Shown: piece after piece, positions 13,266 through 23,605 of the stretch
How the letters are laid out: each line of letters opens with the position of its first letter
How positions within the stretch are numbered: position 1 is the stretch's first letter
Position numbers and translations under genes: made by a program
Notes under the pieces: model-generated
Database searches by the model: none
What the model saw: the letters and a program-made list of their open reading frames with translations, nothing else
What the model was told of the DNA's origin: nothing
NCBI GenBank assembly: GCA_000226015.1
Contig: JH153507.1
Coordinates: 143,970-181,694, forward strand
Direction: 5' to 3'
Source: Mnemiopsis leidyi
Lineage: Eukaryota; Ctenophora; Tentaculata; Lobata; Bolinopsidae
DNA length: 37,725 nt

Positions 13266-13613
13266 AAAAGGTGATACAGGCCGATGACAGTAAGCTGTTT
13301 TGTCCTCCTTGCAACTTAGTGGTGGATAACCACCAGGAGAACACTTTTCCTAGACATTTATTAAGTCAGAGGTAATTGATTGGATTGTGTCACATCACAT
13401 GTCAGATCATGTGAATAATTAATTCGTTAGTATTATAGGTATATGAAAAAACTTGAACGAAAGTCCATAATTTTTTGAGATATAAAAAAATGACCTGTGG
13501 TTGCTGTGGATTGCTCATAGGCACATCCAGCCCAGACAGCACAAAACTTAAGGATTGGCCACGTATCTAGCAACCTCGGTGGCACTCCTAACACAGGGCT
13601 AATGTGGGGTCTC

Positions 13614-13856
13614 CTAAAATGAAAAATGTACCCAAGTTTTTAAAGTTATACCGAAGGAGCACCTTCGGAAAATTCTAGAAATTTTTAACGGAGACCCTAC
13701 TCATTTTGCCCCCAATCACGGTTTTTCCATTAAGTCGAAAAATATTGCACGGGCAAATGCCCTTAGCAAACACCTAGCCTCTAGGGATGGCAGATCTGGA
13801 AATTGAACCTCATGCTTAGGAGGTCGGTATATTCATCACTCAACTAAATAAACCCA
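13614..13856 (-). repeat. tRNA-derived SINE, inverted diverged copy
   Basis: Read on the minus strand it follows the same order as the copy at 7994: a tRNA-like head ending in GGTTCAATTTCCAGATCTGCC, then GTTTGCTAAGGGCATTTGCC, AAAACCGTGATTG, GGGTCTCCGTTAAAAATTTC and a terminal ACTTGGGTACA. It is more diverged than the + strand copies and so probably older. Two inserted CCGAAGG words form a small hairpin in the body at about 13663-13676. Confidence 0.75.
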
Positions 13857-14652
13857 CATGTGATGCAGTCATGTGCTTACCCTATGAGGGAACTGGTTAC
13901 AGATAAAACCATCAAGAATCCAAAATAAACATAAACATGGCAATGGAATTTACCTAAAACTCGCTAATTTTTCAGCAAAATGACACAAAGGTGAAATTAG
14001 CAATTTTTACTGTGAAATGAATGACTTGTTCTGCCTTGTTCAAAATTTTGCAAAACCTTTCTGGGACAAACTTTCTGGGACAAAATTTGGCAACATTTTC
14101 TGGGACAAACTTACAGCAATGCAAAAGTTGGCAAAAGTTTTGGCAACAAACATACCCCCGCTGCATGATAAGTTTTATCATTATCTTCAACCTTATCCAA
14201 CTTTATCATTCAATACTTCTTTTATCACTTATATTACCTGTACTCTCCATACAGAAAAACTGACTGTCAAACCTTTAAAATTGGCATTTTTACATGGAGC
14301 CCTTGAATTTGAAATAATTAAGTTTTTAAAGATATCAAATTAGAAAATTAATCGTTTTACAGTTTTGCCTTTCGATGTTATGTGAACTATTGGGAATGCC
14401 TTTGTAAGTATAATATATGGTATTTAATTTGTAGATTCATTGCTTTCTAAAAGGAGTGTCCTTATTTGCTTCAGAAAATTATTGATTGCTGTGACAATCC
14501 TTTTGTCTAACAAATCCACAATTGAACAACTGAACTGCTATGATTTCGTAACAATGGCTTGATATCTTTCTTAATTAAATCTTAAAATCCTCGATAAAAT
14601 ACTTCTATAAAAAACGTTTGTAATACCTACTCACGCATGTTTCAGGGCCAAA
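13857..14652. repeat. Intergenic with short tandem repeats
   Basis: At about 14058-14115 the unit TTTCTGGGACAAACTT appears three times, in degenerate form. It is surrounded by variants of GCAAAAGTT and CAAAATTT up to 14150. The open frames here (for example 14017-14343) follow the repeat and look non-coding. The end carries the acceptor ATGTTTCAG at 14638-14645, seven bases before the sulfotransferase start. Confidence 0.5.
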
Positions 14653-15996
14653 ATGCTCTTAGTTCAGATAGTCCACCGAATAAAGAAGGAGTGGCAGATC
14701 ATAGTTACGGTATTAGCTATTTACACATTTTATTTCACTCTTACATCAATAAACTGGCCACAAGCCCAGCGCCGACTAAAGTCAGACCGAGAACCTGTTG
14801 TGCGTATCAAAGTTGATGATTCATGGGTGTACAGGCCTGGGAAAATATACCCTCCAGAATGGTATGCCATACCTCAAAAACCTGACCCAACTTGTAAGCC
14901 TAAAAACAATATCTACTTTCTGAGGACACATCAAACTGGTACATCGTCTGTCACAAATATTTTCTATCGATACGGTCAAGAAAACGACCTTAAGTTTGTT
15001 ATGAATGCACTTAAGTTAAATCTCAATTATCCAGGTCGAATCAATATGCACTTTCTAGAATCGGCCAAGCCAGCAATGGGGTACAACATCTTGTGTCAAT
15101 ATTCTAGATATCACAAAATGGATGCGCTGAGAATAATGCCTGATGGTACTATCTTTACTACACTTCTTCGTCATCCTGTTGATCAGTTCTTGTCTGTTTT
15201 TCATAACCACGGAATCAAGAAGGAAATACGAAACTTACAACCCCATCACAACCCTTACGAAGAGTTTTTTAAAAATCCTAAGAAACTATCCCTCATGGCT
15301 TCTGATAATGTGTTCCATCTCATACAAAATAGCATGAGTTTCGATTTAGGGTTGGATCCCCTCAAGTTTACAAACGAAACTGCCGTTGATCAATTGATCA
15401 AAAAGCTTGACAAAGAATTTCATTTCGTAATGATACTGGAACTTCTGGATGAAAGTTTGGTCCTGTTCAGAAGACTGATGTGCTGGGACTTACAACACAT
15501 GATTTATGTGAAACTTTCGGTCAATAACGAATACAGCACCTCCATATCCCCTGAAATTCATGAAAAGATTCTGGATTGGAATTCTGTGGACAAGAAACTG
15601 TACGATCATTTCTATAAGAAACTACAAGGAATTATATCAGAGCAAGACGATGATTTTCACAAAGAGGTAGCTATGCTAAAAAAGATGAATGCAGATTTTT
15701 GGAGAGAATGTTACAGTAAGGTGCTTCCAGTTTTTGATGGCAACAAGGTAGGGTACACCCTGCAGGATACCCACTCTGACAACAGAACATGTAAAATTCT
15801 TGCCACGGATGATGTTACTCAGACACATATTATTGGATTGAAGCAATTCAAGGATACTCTTCCTCCTTCAGATATACTGATGGTTAGGAATCACATGCAA
15901 AACCTCAATAAGCACAACCCAGCCATGTTAAAGTGGGCTGATGTGTACAAAGTACTGGATCCAGAGAATGCAGCTAAACTTCGCAGCGATCTTTAG
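14653..15996 (+). CDS. Galactose-3-O-sulfotransferase-like (GAL3ST)
   Basis: A single coding exon of 447 aa with Golgi type II topology: a 14-residue basic cytoplasmic tail and one membrane anchor at about 15-33. The 5'-phosphosulfate-binding loop is FLRTHQTGTSSV at 89-100, followed by NIFYRYGQENDLKF, which matches the GAL3ST family. The 3'-phosphate-binding block is TLLRHPVDQFLSVFH near 170-184. The enzyme should transfer sulfate from PAPS to the 3-OH of a terminal galactose on a glycolipid or glycan; the acceptor (sulfatide-type lipid or O/N-glycan) cannot be read from sequence. The start follows a splice acceptor (ATGTTTCAG) by seven bases. The last codons and the stop lie in a local duplication (see findings). 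A single coding exon fits an old retrocopy or the simple structure of this family. Confidence 0.9.
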   Translation: MLLVQIVHRIKKEWQIIVTVLAIYTFYFTLTSINWPQAQRRLKSDREPVVRIKVDDSWVYRPGKIYPPEWYAIPQKPDPTCKPKNNIYFLRTHQTGTSSVTNIFYRYGQENDLKFVMNALKLNLNYPGRINMHFLESAKPAMGYNILCQYSRYHKMDALRIMPDGTIFTTLLRHPVDQFLSVFHNHGIKKEIRNLQPHHNPYEEFFKNPKKLSLMASDNVFHLIQNSMSFDLGLDPLKFTNETAVDQLIKKLDKEFHFVMILELLDESLVLFRRLMCWDLQHMIYVKLSVNNEYSTSISPEIHEKILDWNSVDKKLYDHFYKKLQGIISEQDDDFHKEVAMLKKMNADFWRECYSKVLPVFDGNKVGYTLQDTHSDNRTCKILATDDVTQTHIIGLKQFKDTLPPSDILMVRNHMQNLNKHNPAMLKWADVYKVLDPENAAKLRSDL

Positions 15997-16424
15997 GACT
16001 TTCGCAGCGATCTTTATGGACTTTTATTTGATACCTGATGGTATACTCATTTCGCTACCTACTTGAATAACTTTTTGACAGAATCAATATGCATAATATT
16101 TTATAATTTTTATTTTTAAAATTGCTTCTGCATTTAAGTTTTGCATGATTATAGAGCTTCATTGCTTATTCGTAATATTTATCGTTTTTATTTGCAGAAT
16201 TGTTTGTGTAACAATTTAATTGGTATTTTTCGTTTAGAATATTGTTTGACTGCAATTTCATTTAGATAATTGATGAATGTCATAGCATTGACGTCTAGTT
16301 CTTAATATTTTTACAACCAATCGATTCGAATCATGTATCCTCCTAGTTTACAGAAAGATACTTAGAAACACTTACGAAAAATATTGTAGTGGAAGAGTAT
16401 ATCTGCGCTCAAGACGTCAGTAGA
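15997..16424. other. Intergenic, GAL3ST to SRRD-like gene
   Basis: AT-rich 3' flank and promoter space. It begins with the second copy of the duplicated TTTCGCAGCGATCTTTA unit. I see no further feature. The frame upstream of 16425 is open from a GTG at 16389 but lacks an ATG. Confidence 0.4.
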
Positions 16425-17986
16425 ATGGAGAGTGATGGGTTTACATTGGTCAAGAGATCGAGAAAAAGGAGATTAAAATCGAAAAATTGTGCCACTCTAC
16501 AGTCAACAATGCAAACCGAGTCTGAGAGCGATTGTTGTGTCAACCTAAGTGGTGTTATTCAACAAGTTTCCATGGAAGGTCTGTATAGTAGGTAGACACT
16601 CCTGCATTTGTTTCAATGTTCATACTTCTATTCAGGATTCTAGACGAAGCACATTTTACATTTTATAGACAGATAGATATAAAGTGTGCATGTAGATAGT
16701 TACTGAGTGGTAATGTTTTTAATCATAATATTTTCAGACTCAGATTTCTGTGAAAAGCTATGTAAAGTCGTGCTGGATCAGCGTATCCAACAAATAGTTT
16801 GTTACGGTATAGGACGTCTTGGAAGCTGTAAACTAGCACAGTACCAGTTTGCTGTTCTCGTCAACATTCTTCAGCGGTCTCCACATCTTCAAAAGTTGGT
16901 GCCTTTCAATCTACTTTGTCTTCTAGTCCAAGTTAGTACATGCTCTCCTTAATCATCACCTCAGATGTGACCCCTAATTATAGTTCTATTTTAAGGTTAT
17001 CAAATTCTAGTCGTGTGTGTGCTACTTAATTAAAAGTGTGTCTAACTGTAATTAACAGAAACTTTTCTGAAGGTGTCTAGTGTTTGATCCCATTTTGACT
17101 AGAGCCGAGAGGGATTACATCTCCAACTACATGGAACTATTACCTGACAACGACATGTGTTGTAGACGTGTAGTTTGTAATACCCTCTTTTACATGATAC
17201 ACAGTAGGTACTAGCCATAATTCACAGCAGATGCAATGATAGTTTGGTCTTCTTAAAAATTCATTTTGGCATAAGACGTCATAATCATTTGGGTTTAGGC
17301 ATCTCGCCGTCAATCAATAGCTAATTCTCACTACCTTTTTTATTTTCTTACTACAGTTTTTATGATACTCATAATTTTAATCACCATATTATTTTCAGCA
17401 AAAGAATGTACGATAACATACTTAAGAGTAACTGGGATCAGTTAAAGCTTTGTTCAATCATCGGAAATTCTTTCCAGTCATATTTGCTTCACTCTACATC
17501 AACTTCACTTATAAATCAAGTAAGTTTCAGATTTCACATGCAAAACTGCTTCGAAGTTTTCGAAGGCCGGCTAGGACGTCATAATATGATATTCTATATT
17601 GTATATTTATTTTAGGGTCTTATTACCGATCCGGTTAGGATCACTCAAACAAGAATCGGTATCCACTTATTCAGTCTAGGCGCATAACTCACTATTTTCT
17701 ACTTTTATAACATTGCAGATCATCAAAAATGTGCACAATACAGTGATCTAGTACTCACTAAAGATATTTTACAACGTCATCTCTCCAGGTCCCACATCTC
17801 TTCAAAAGCTCAGAACACTCAGTGGAGGACGAGCTGCCTGCTTTCCGAAGCTATCAAAATGTTTTCAACAATACTGTTGCCATCAGATTCCTACCATCAG
17901 TTAACTCAGAATCTTGTTTTTTGGAGACACTTCCTGTGGACACTTCTCAGGATGGTTTGGAGATAATTAGTGGGTTTAAGGTGTGA
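16425..17986 (+). CDS. SRRD: SRR1-like protein (SRRD)
   Basis: Five exons, 16425-16578, 16738-16894, 17073-17207, 17399-17519 and 17789-17986 (phases 1, 2, 2, 0), give 254 aa. The N-terminus DGFTLVKRSRKRR is the basic start seen in SRR1 proteins. IQQIVCYGIGRLGSCKLAQYQ is the SRR1 signature strand and loop, VFDPILTRAE matches the following YDP block, and NTLFYMIH and SNW...IIGNSF match the rest of the domain. SRR1 proteins affect circadian regulation in plants and heme-related or transcriptional processes in animals, and their biochemistry is poorly known. Two donors are weak (GTTGGT after exon 2; AGGTAC after exon 3), but both are required to keep the conserved blocks in frame. Exon 4 may start at either of two nearby AG sites. 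Confidence 0.85.
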
Positions 17987-18344
17987 TCTTATCGTGTTTT
18001 CATTGCTTGCTTGTACATGTTCATCGATAGCACGATTTTGAATTTAAAGGCCGTGCTACACTGATTATGGAACACAGATTATGGTATAAATATTGTGTAT
18101 TAATTGGTTTGCACTTATTTTAAACCTGTTGTAATTATTAATTGCAATTTCTGCCAACATCTTAAATTTTTCATCATGAGAGCATGATATTAACTTTTGA
18201 TTTTTTAAGGTGGTCAGGAAGAAGCAAAATTTTGCAAAATTTTGCAAAATTTGGCAAAATTTTCTTAGCAAGAAAAAGAAAGTTCATAATTGTGATATAC
18301 TTCTACACTTCTTTTAATGTTTCAGCTTATTGTAGATATGATCG
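17987..18344. other. Intergenic with GCAAAATTT repeat
   Basis: It includes a short array of AATTTTGCAAA-like units at about 18229-18262. The acceptor AATGTTTCAG ends at 18325. It is followed by an upstream ATG at 18338 in another frame, seven bases before the start codon of the next gene. Confidence 0.45.
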
Positions 18345-19670
18345 ATGGGTTTAGTTCAAAGCAGCCCTCAGTTTTTCAAGCTACAAGCTTTTGAAGGATC
18401 AGCTCGGACAGCTGAGCTTACTAAAATATTTGGAAATGACTACAAGAATCTTTTAAAGGATTCCTTGATTACCCACGTTTTTTTATACCGAACATCCCAT
18501 TCTCAATCAGTCGGGAAAACCCCTTGGACACCTGAAAATTTTCACCCCTTTGTAGTCCTTGTTACTGACAGAGGAATTTTCATATCCCTCGAAAAACACA
18601 ATGATGACCTCTACATTGGAAAATGTGACAATCGTCCATATCTTGTCGATGGTAGAGTGAACTCTAATGTTCCGCATGACTCACCTGCTTACATTGTTGC
18701 AGAGGATAAATCTAGTTCTAATCTAGTGGATTTTATAGATAGTCTAAGCACAGTCAAATATTGGACATGCAAATGTCAAGTGTTTGCAAAAACTGTTTTT
18801 AAGGAACTAGCCCAGTCACAACACAGATATTTCTTTAAAATGACACCAGACTGTAAAGTGGCTGAAAAGCTGTTCGATGGCACTAAACATATCCAAGAAA
18901 TGGGAAATGCAACTGTCACACATGTTGCTGTGTATAAAACCCCATTGGAAGGTATATACAGAAAATCAAATGAGAGTCTTAGGGAAGCTATTGGAAGACA
19001 ATGGACCTCAGTTGATTACCATGCTTTTGTGGTTATGACTACAAGTTCTGGAATTTGTTTGTCCTTCGAGAAGCAGCAGGATGGTATTTACATTGGGAGG
19101 AGTCCTTGGTATGAAGAACTAGTTTTCTTTATGGGAAATTCGCCCAGAAAGTCCCCTGTTGACTTAGTCATTGAAGATAATTCAGATTATTTGTTATCTC
19201 GCTTGATGGTTTTGATAGAGGATGAAAGAAGCGGTTATAGTGCAACTGATGACAACTGTCAACATTTTGCCAAGAGGCAATTTGACAAAATTGCCCTAAA
19301 CAAGTCTTGGGAGTTTACAAGGCCATATAAGTTTTTCTGCAAGTTAATTGTGCTACTCTTTCTCGCCATAATTCTCGTTCGTGGTGGTCCTTATGTTTTG
19401 TTCACCTTACTATGTTTGATGCAATCTTTTGTGCATTATCTTGCCCATGTGATGTACCTTCTCTTTAGTTTTTGTTGTATTGCTGTCGAATATCTCGTTT
19501 ATTTCTTCCGACTAACTGTTGCTTTATCTATTTCTGTACTATTGGTGCATTATTTAGGACATCATTATTTAGGTATTCACGTCTTTAATGCCAGATTGAT
19601 TGGAGGAATTGAGAGATGTTTTTATTTAGTTATGGTATCCACAATCTTTTTGACTTGGCTGTACAGTTAA
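18345..19670 (+). CDS. Tandem LRAT/NlpC-P60-like domain membrane protein
   Basis: A single coding exon, 441 aa, not a family I can name. Two repeats of about 110-120 residues (about 41-150 and 190-305) share the order ITH/VTHV-Y+T ... W(T)...(F/Y)H(P/A)FVV ... G(I)xxSxEK...D..YIG ... (C)CQ.FAK. In repeat 2, His226 (DYHAFVV) and Cys295 (DDNCQHFAK) fit the His and Asn-Cys of circularly permuted papain-like folds such as LRAT, PLAAT and PPPDE, whose hallmark is NCEHF. In repeat 1 the His and Cys (67, 144) remain, but Asn becomes Lys and the second His becomes Val. After residue 318 come three or four membrane segments (about 320-345, 347-400, 403-420, 424-440), so the domains face one side of a membrane. 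An acyltransferase, thioesterase or protease role is possible but unproven. A second, related gene follows at 21344. Confidence 0.75.
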   Translation: MGLVQSSPQFFKLQAFEGSARTAELTKIFGNDYKNLLKDSLITHVFLYRTSHSQSVGKTPWTPENFHPFVVLVTDRGIFISLEKHNDDLYIGKCDNRPYLVDGRVNSNVPHDSPAYIVAEDKSSSNLVDFIDSLSTVKYWTCKCQVFAKTVFKELAQSQHRYFFKMTPDCKVAEKLFDGTKHIQEMGNATVTHVAVYKTPLEGIYRKSNESLREAIGRQWTSVDYHAFVVMTTSSGICLSFEKQQDGIYIGRSPWYEELVFFMGNSPRKSPVDLVIEDNSDYLLSRLMVLIEDERSGYSATDDNCQHFAKRQFDKIALNKSWEFTRPYKFFCKLIVLLFLAIILVRGGPYVLFTLLCLMQSFVHYLAHVMYLLFSFCCIAVEYLVYFFRLTVALSISVLLVHYLGHHYLGIHVFNARLIGGIERCFYLVMVSTIFLTWLYS

Positions 19671-20790
19671 ATTTGAACAAAGCCGTTTGCTTAGCCTTTT
19701 TAGCTACCAGAGTACAATAACTTCAATACCTTATTTGGTTCGGCAATTGACTCTGTTCCTAACATAGCAGAGATCTCAGTTAAGTTGGCGATGGTAGACT
19801 GTAGAGATAAGGTTTCTTCTTGCGAATGTGCTATGAATTCAATACTTCATCTGACTTCACAAGATGGGAGACAGAAAAAGGAAAATCAGAAGCATGCAAT
19901 TACATTTTAATACGATACTTAAACAATTACATTTGATTCAAGATGTTATGGTTTATTTTTTAACGAAAATATTTTCAAACAGTTTATCCAGTATTTCGCA
20001 AGTTGTACGAGTTAAATTGTTTTTTATTCAGTAAGTTGTTCATATAAATAAAGTTAACCCACAGATAACTTATTAAAGAAATAAAATCCTTTATATCTGC
20101 CCATACTCTTTCAGTTTTTATTGCGTTTGTAGTTTTAGATGAGAAAGACAATGTATTATAAGTTTCCCCTTTATAAATTTAATGTTGTTTAAAATGATTT
20201 AACATTGCCAAATTTTGAGTCCTGTGACTATGCAATGACTATGCAATGACTGCTCCTTGATGTGTAAACGCAATAAGATCTTTTATGATTGCATAACTGA
20301 CCTACTGTAATTTCCTACTACCGATATTACTACACCTTTCATGATTGAAACAAGAATTGCACCCTCCTTTGTTTGGTCTCAGGCAGACGCTTAAGATTTC
20401 CATCTCTTTTTTAGCCTTGATGGTAGATACAGCTATGAAGTTGCAGTCATCGTAAACTAAATTCTGTGGTAAATGATTATATCATATTGATTGCGAAGAT
20501 GCAGTTATTGCAAAATAGATACCGCTATGAAGTAAGAGCAATGGCTAACTGAGTGGTCAACTAAAAACTATAGAGTTTAAATCGTTTAAGAATCAAGTGA
20601 ATCAAGTGATAATAACGTCTTGCGGAGTGTTACATGTGTAAAAAAGTTGTATGGCATTTGGATTCCTACTTTAGTTAAAAATCGTTCTAACTGAAATTTT
20701 TCTGACAAGCAAAATTTAAATTCGATATTAGTTGCAATTTAAATTTTCGGGGTGAAACTATCGCTTTTGTTTAGAATTAGACGTTATTTT
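19671..20790. other. Intergenic, 3' flank
   Basis: AT-rich flank with AATAAA signals at about 20048 and 20080. A small duplication, ATGCAATGACT, lies near 20230-20250. I see no gene. Confidence 0.4.
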
Positions 20791-20910
20791 GCGGTTCAGA
20801 ACTGATGTCTCGGTTAGAAATTGATGTTTCCGTCAGAAACTGATGTGCCAGTCTACATATATAGGTGATTTTTTGGCTATAAACTGATGTTTCGGTTAAA
20901 AATTTATGTT
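20791..20910. repeat. Degenerate 20-base tandem repeat
   Basis: About five units of the type CGGTTAGAAACTGATGTTTC follow each other: GCGGTTCAGAACTGATGTCT, CGGTTAGAAATTGATGTTTC, CGTCAGAAACTGATGTGCC, a spacer, then CTATAAACTGATGTTTC and GGTTAAAAATTTATGTTT. It is a non-coding minisatellite remnant. Confidence 0.7.
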
Positions 20911-21343
20911 TTAATCATGAAATGGATGGCCACAGAAAAATAGCCTCGAAACCGAAAAATACTTCTGACCGAAATTTCTTAAATCGTCCTTCCTTTTTAA
21001 AATTTTTTTTGCACCTATGCACGTGTTTTCCTTTGCAATGGCAGACAGCGGACACTGCCATCTACCTACACATCAACCTACCACGACAAAATCCGACTAC
21101 TTTAAACGATCTACTTTGCTTTCTTGCCTTTGGTTAAAAAATGGTCCAAGATGGAAAAAGTTATCAGAATATGCAATGAACCTCGTTTACCCTCTTGGAA
21201 TCTGTTTTTACTGTCTACAGGAACCAAATTGATAATAAACCTGACATGCAATTATAGGTTAACTGTAATATATGAGGTTTGCAACTATGAAGCAAATATT
21301 ACTGATCAAGTTAGAAAGTCGGTGATAAGAGGAAACACTAGTA
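20911..21343. other. Intergenic or 5' part of next gene
   Basis: Several short overlapping frames (20922, 21017, 21124) show no family features. If the following gene has an N-terminal exon for a first repeat domain, it should lie here, but I find no block resembling it. Confidence 0.35.
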
Positions 21344-22076
21344 ATGAGAACTAGATCTGGAGACAAAACAGCTCAGGCCTTCTTCAAAATAGACTGCCAT
21401 GATAACATAGCCGAGCAAATATTCGGTGGCTATGACGAATCTTTTCTTGAAGGCTTATTCATTACACATGTTGCTGTCTATAAGACACCATTGCAATTGG
21501 ATGGAATTTACCGCAGTTCACACCCAAACATCAGAAATGTACTGGGAAAGCAATGGACTCCTGTTGATTTCCATGCTTTTGTTCTTTTAGAGACAAATGC
21601 CAGTGGACTATTTCTATCTCTCGAAAAACAGCTTGATGGCATATACATAGGAAAAAGTCATGGGAAAAAGAATCTCATTTCAGAAAACCCGCCATTCTGT
21701 CGTAAGCCTCCAGTTTGTCTTGTTATTGAAGACAGTTCTGAAGACTTTCCTGTCCGAAGATTAATAAAAACTTTAGAAAATCAGTCCAGTGATTATGATC
21801 CAGCTGATGACAACTGCCAGCATTTTGCCAAGCAAATGTTTGACAAGATTGCAACCACAAAAAGTTGGAAGTATTCTGGGCCAAGGGAATATTTTTATGA
21901 GAAATGTATCATAATTATTCTTTGTTTAAGTGTTTGCTATGGGACATATCATAAAGTATCTCTTTTTCGTCATGGATTTGATTGTTTAGTTAAAACATTG
22001 TGTGCCCCTTTTAACTGGATGGCTTACCTATGTGACCTCGGCTATCAGTTGATCTATATATTTGGGTTTTACATGC

Positions 22077-22079
<3 letters not shown>
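21344..22079 (+). CDS. LRAT-like membrane protein paralogue, 3' end disrupted
   Basis: About 245 aa, clearly related to the second repeat of the gene at 18345: THVAVYKTPL, GKQWTPVDFHAFVLL, SLEKQLDGIYIG, VCLVIEDSSED and DPADDNCQHFAKQMFDKIA. The presumed His77 and Asn-Cys158 are kept. Only one domain is present, followed by two hydrophobic stretches (about 185-200 and 215-245). The frame then runs into an (AAT)n array at 22079, a 10-N gap and a repeat, so its true end is unknown. A hydrophobic frame at 22705-22925 may be its last exon. The start ATG is only the first in frame after a stop. The gene may be intact with an intron here, or a broken copy. Confidence 0.65.
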
Positions 22080-22115
<36 letters not shown>

Positions 22116-22415
22116 TAAATATAAATAGAATATTATATAAATATAAATATTATAATAAATATATAAATATAAATAATAATAATAATAATAAAAGAGGAAA
22201 CAGCAAGAAAAAAAGNNNNNNNNNNAGTGATTTTCTTGTTTTATACATTCCTCCTGCTCTCTACTTCTGTATTTACATTTTCTGTTATATATCTTTTCCA
22301 TCCCCCTTTCCCTAGGGTCAGCTGACTCCGGATCGGGGGATTAACCACCGATGGCATGGGGCTTCCCTAGTCATAGAGACCTCTATTTGAGATCCACTAT
22401 AATAATAATAATAAT
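22079..22415. repeat. (AAT)n array, gap and repeat insertion
   Basis: AAT/ATA trinucleotides run from 22079 to about 22192 with 10 N at 22216-22225. Then a non-coding block (GACTCCGGATCGGGGGATTAA, ATGGCATGGGGCTTCCCTAG) ends in a second (ATA)n run at 22401-22416. A unit bounded by ATA runs looks like a retroposon with an ATA tail on one strand, or an insertion into a microsatellite. Its family is unknown to me. Confidence 0.6.
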
Positions 22416-22704
22416 GGATTTTGTCTCCTTGACAACTCATATCGCGTACTAAACACGTGTCGTAAACTAAATACCCGAATCAGTTTCTTCACTTTTCAAA
22501 AAAAGAAAAAAAAAATCTTGTACATTAGGTACCACTCTTGTGCATGAAGCACCATTGTTTGACAAACATTTGAGTTCCCGCTTTTAACGATGTCGATACA
22601 CATAAGTCAGTCTCATTCCCTCCTCTTCTGAATCCGTATCGGAGAGTCCATACACACTTGGCTATTAACTCCAGGATATTATATTTTATATGTGTTGTAC
22701 ACAG

Positions 22705-22925
22705 CACTGTATTATATTTATAATGTTTTATGCATACCATGCTACTTTATTGGTAACCTTTTATATATAACATGTCATTACGCATGTTACATTTTATATT
22801 TAGCATGTTACTACATAGTTTGTGTGGTATGCAAACTGATATATTTTTTGTATGTTTTCCTATTCAGATGCGTGATGGTTGTGATTTTCATTTTGGGTTT
22901 TAATCAAATTTTTTATGTTAATTAA
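22705..22925 (+). CDS. Possible C-terminal exon of LRAT-like paralogue
   Basis: An open frame of 73 codons after the acceptor GTTGTACACAG, ending in TAA. It is strongly hydrophobic and rich in Tyr and Cys (CYFIGNLLYITCHYACYILY), like the membrane tail at 22010-22076 of the upstream frame and the multi-membrane tail of the 18345 gene. A phase-1 donor in the upstream exon was not identified. It is low-complexity AT-rich sequence, so chance is possible. Confidence 0.35.
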
Positions 22926-23605
22926 ATATGGTCTATCAAATAATATATTTTAACTTTTCGAGATTTTTCTTAGGTACTGTGCTGAAACCTTAGTTAAGAG
23001 TGTAAATTTCAAATTGACCATAGTCCATAAGCACATGCTATGTTAAGTTTTGCTGTATTGAGAAATAGATATAAGAAGGGGTAATAAAGTATGTTACGGG
23101 AGGTGTGCTAAAAGTTGTATGCATAATTTGGAAAAAGCCCCATGTTGTTTGCAGTTAGGAAAAATTGGTTGGTATTAATTTATGCTGTAATTTATTTTTG
23201 TTAAGAGTTTTAGGTTGTACAGTGAATATAGGTAAATTTGTTACATCTCTGATTTTTTGTGTACTAAAATTTGACTACAATCTTTTTATCAGTCAAAATA
23301 ATCCATTAGTTTACCATATTTTGTTGGTTGAGTTCTAAAATAAGTGAACAATCACAAGATGTTTTCTGATGTCAAAACGTTTATCTAGTTAAAGTAAGTT
23401 AACATATGTATAATAATTGATCAGACACTTTCTTTCCACAGCAGGTTCTGGCTTGAGACCCCAATAATTAAATACAGATGTTTCTTAAAAGCACCAACAA
23501 TTGACTGATTGAGAATCATGGCTAACTTTAATTTGTATGTATCATGTAGTTCAGATGTCTTAGGTTTTGTATTGTAAACAATGCCCTCCCAAAAGTTATT
23601 TTTCT
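22926..23605. other. Intergenic between convergent genes
   Basis: AT-rich 3' flanks of the LRAT-like gene (+) and the POGLUT2-like gene (-). A signal GTAATAAAG lies near 23080 on the + strand and TTTATT near 23190 on the minus-strand side. I see no gene. Confidence 0.4.

Noticed and set aside
13972..14343. ORFs on both strands with FAKPFWDKLSGT-type repeats
   Set aside because: They translate the degenerate TTTCTGGGACAAACTT repeat.
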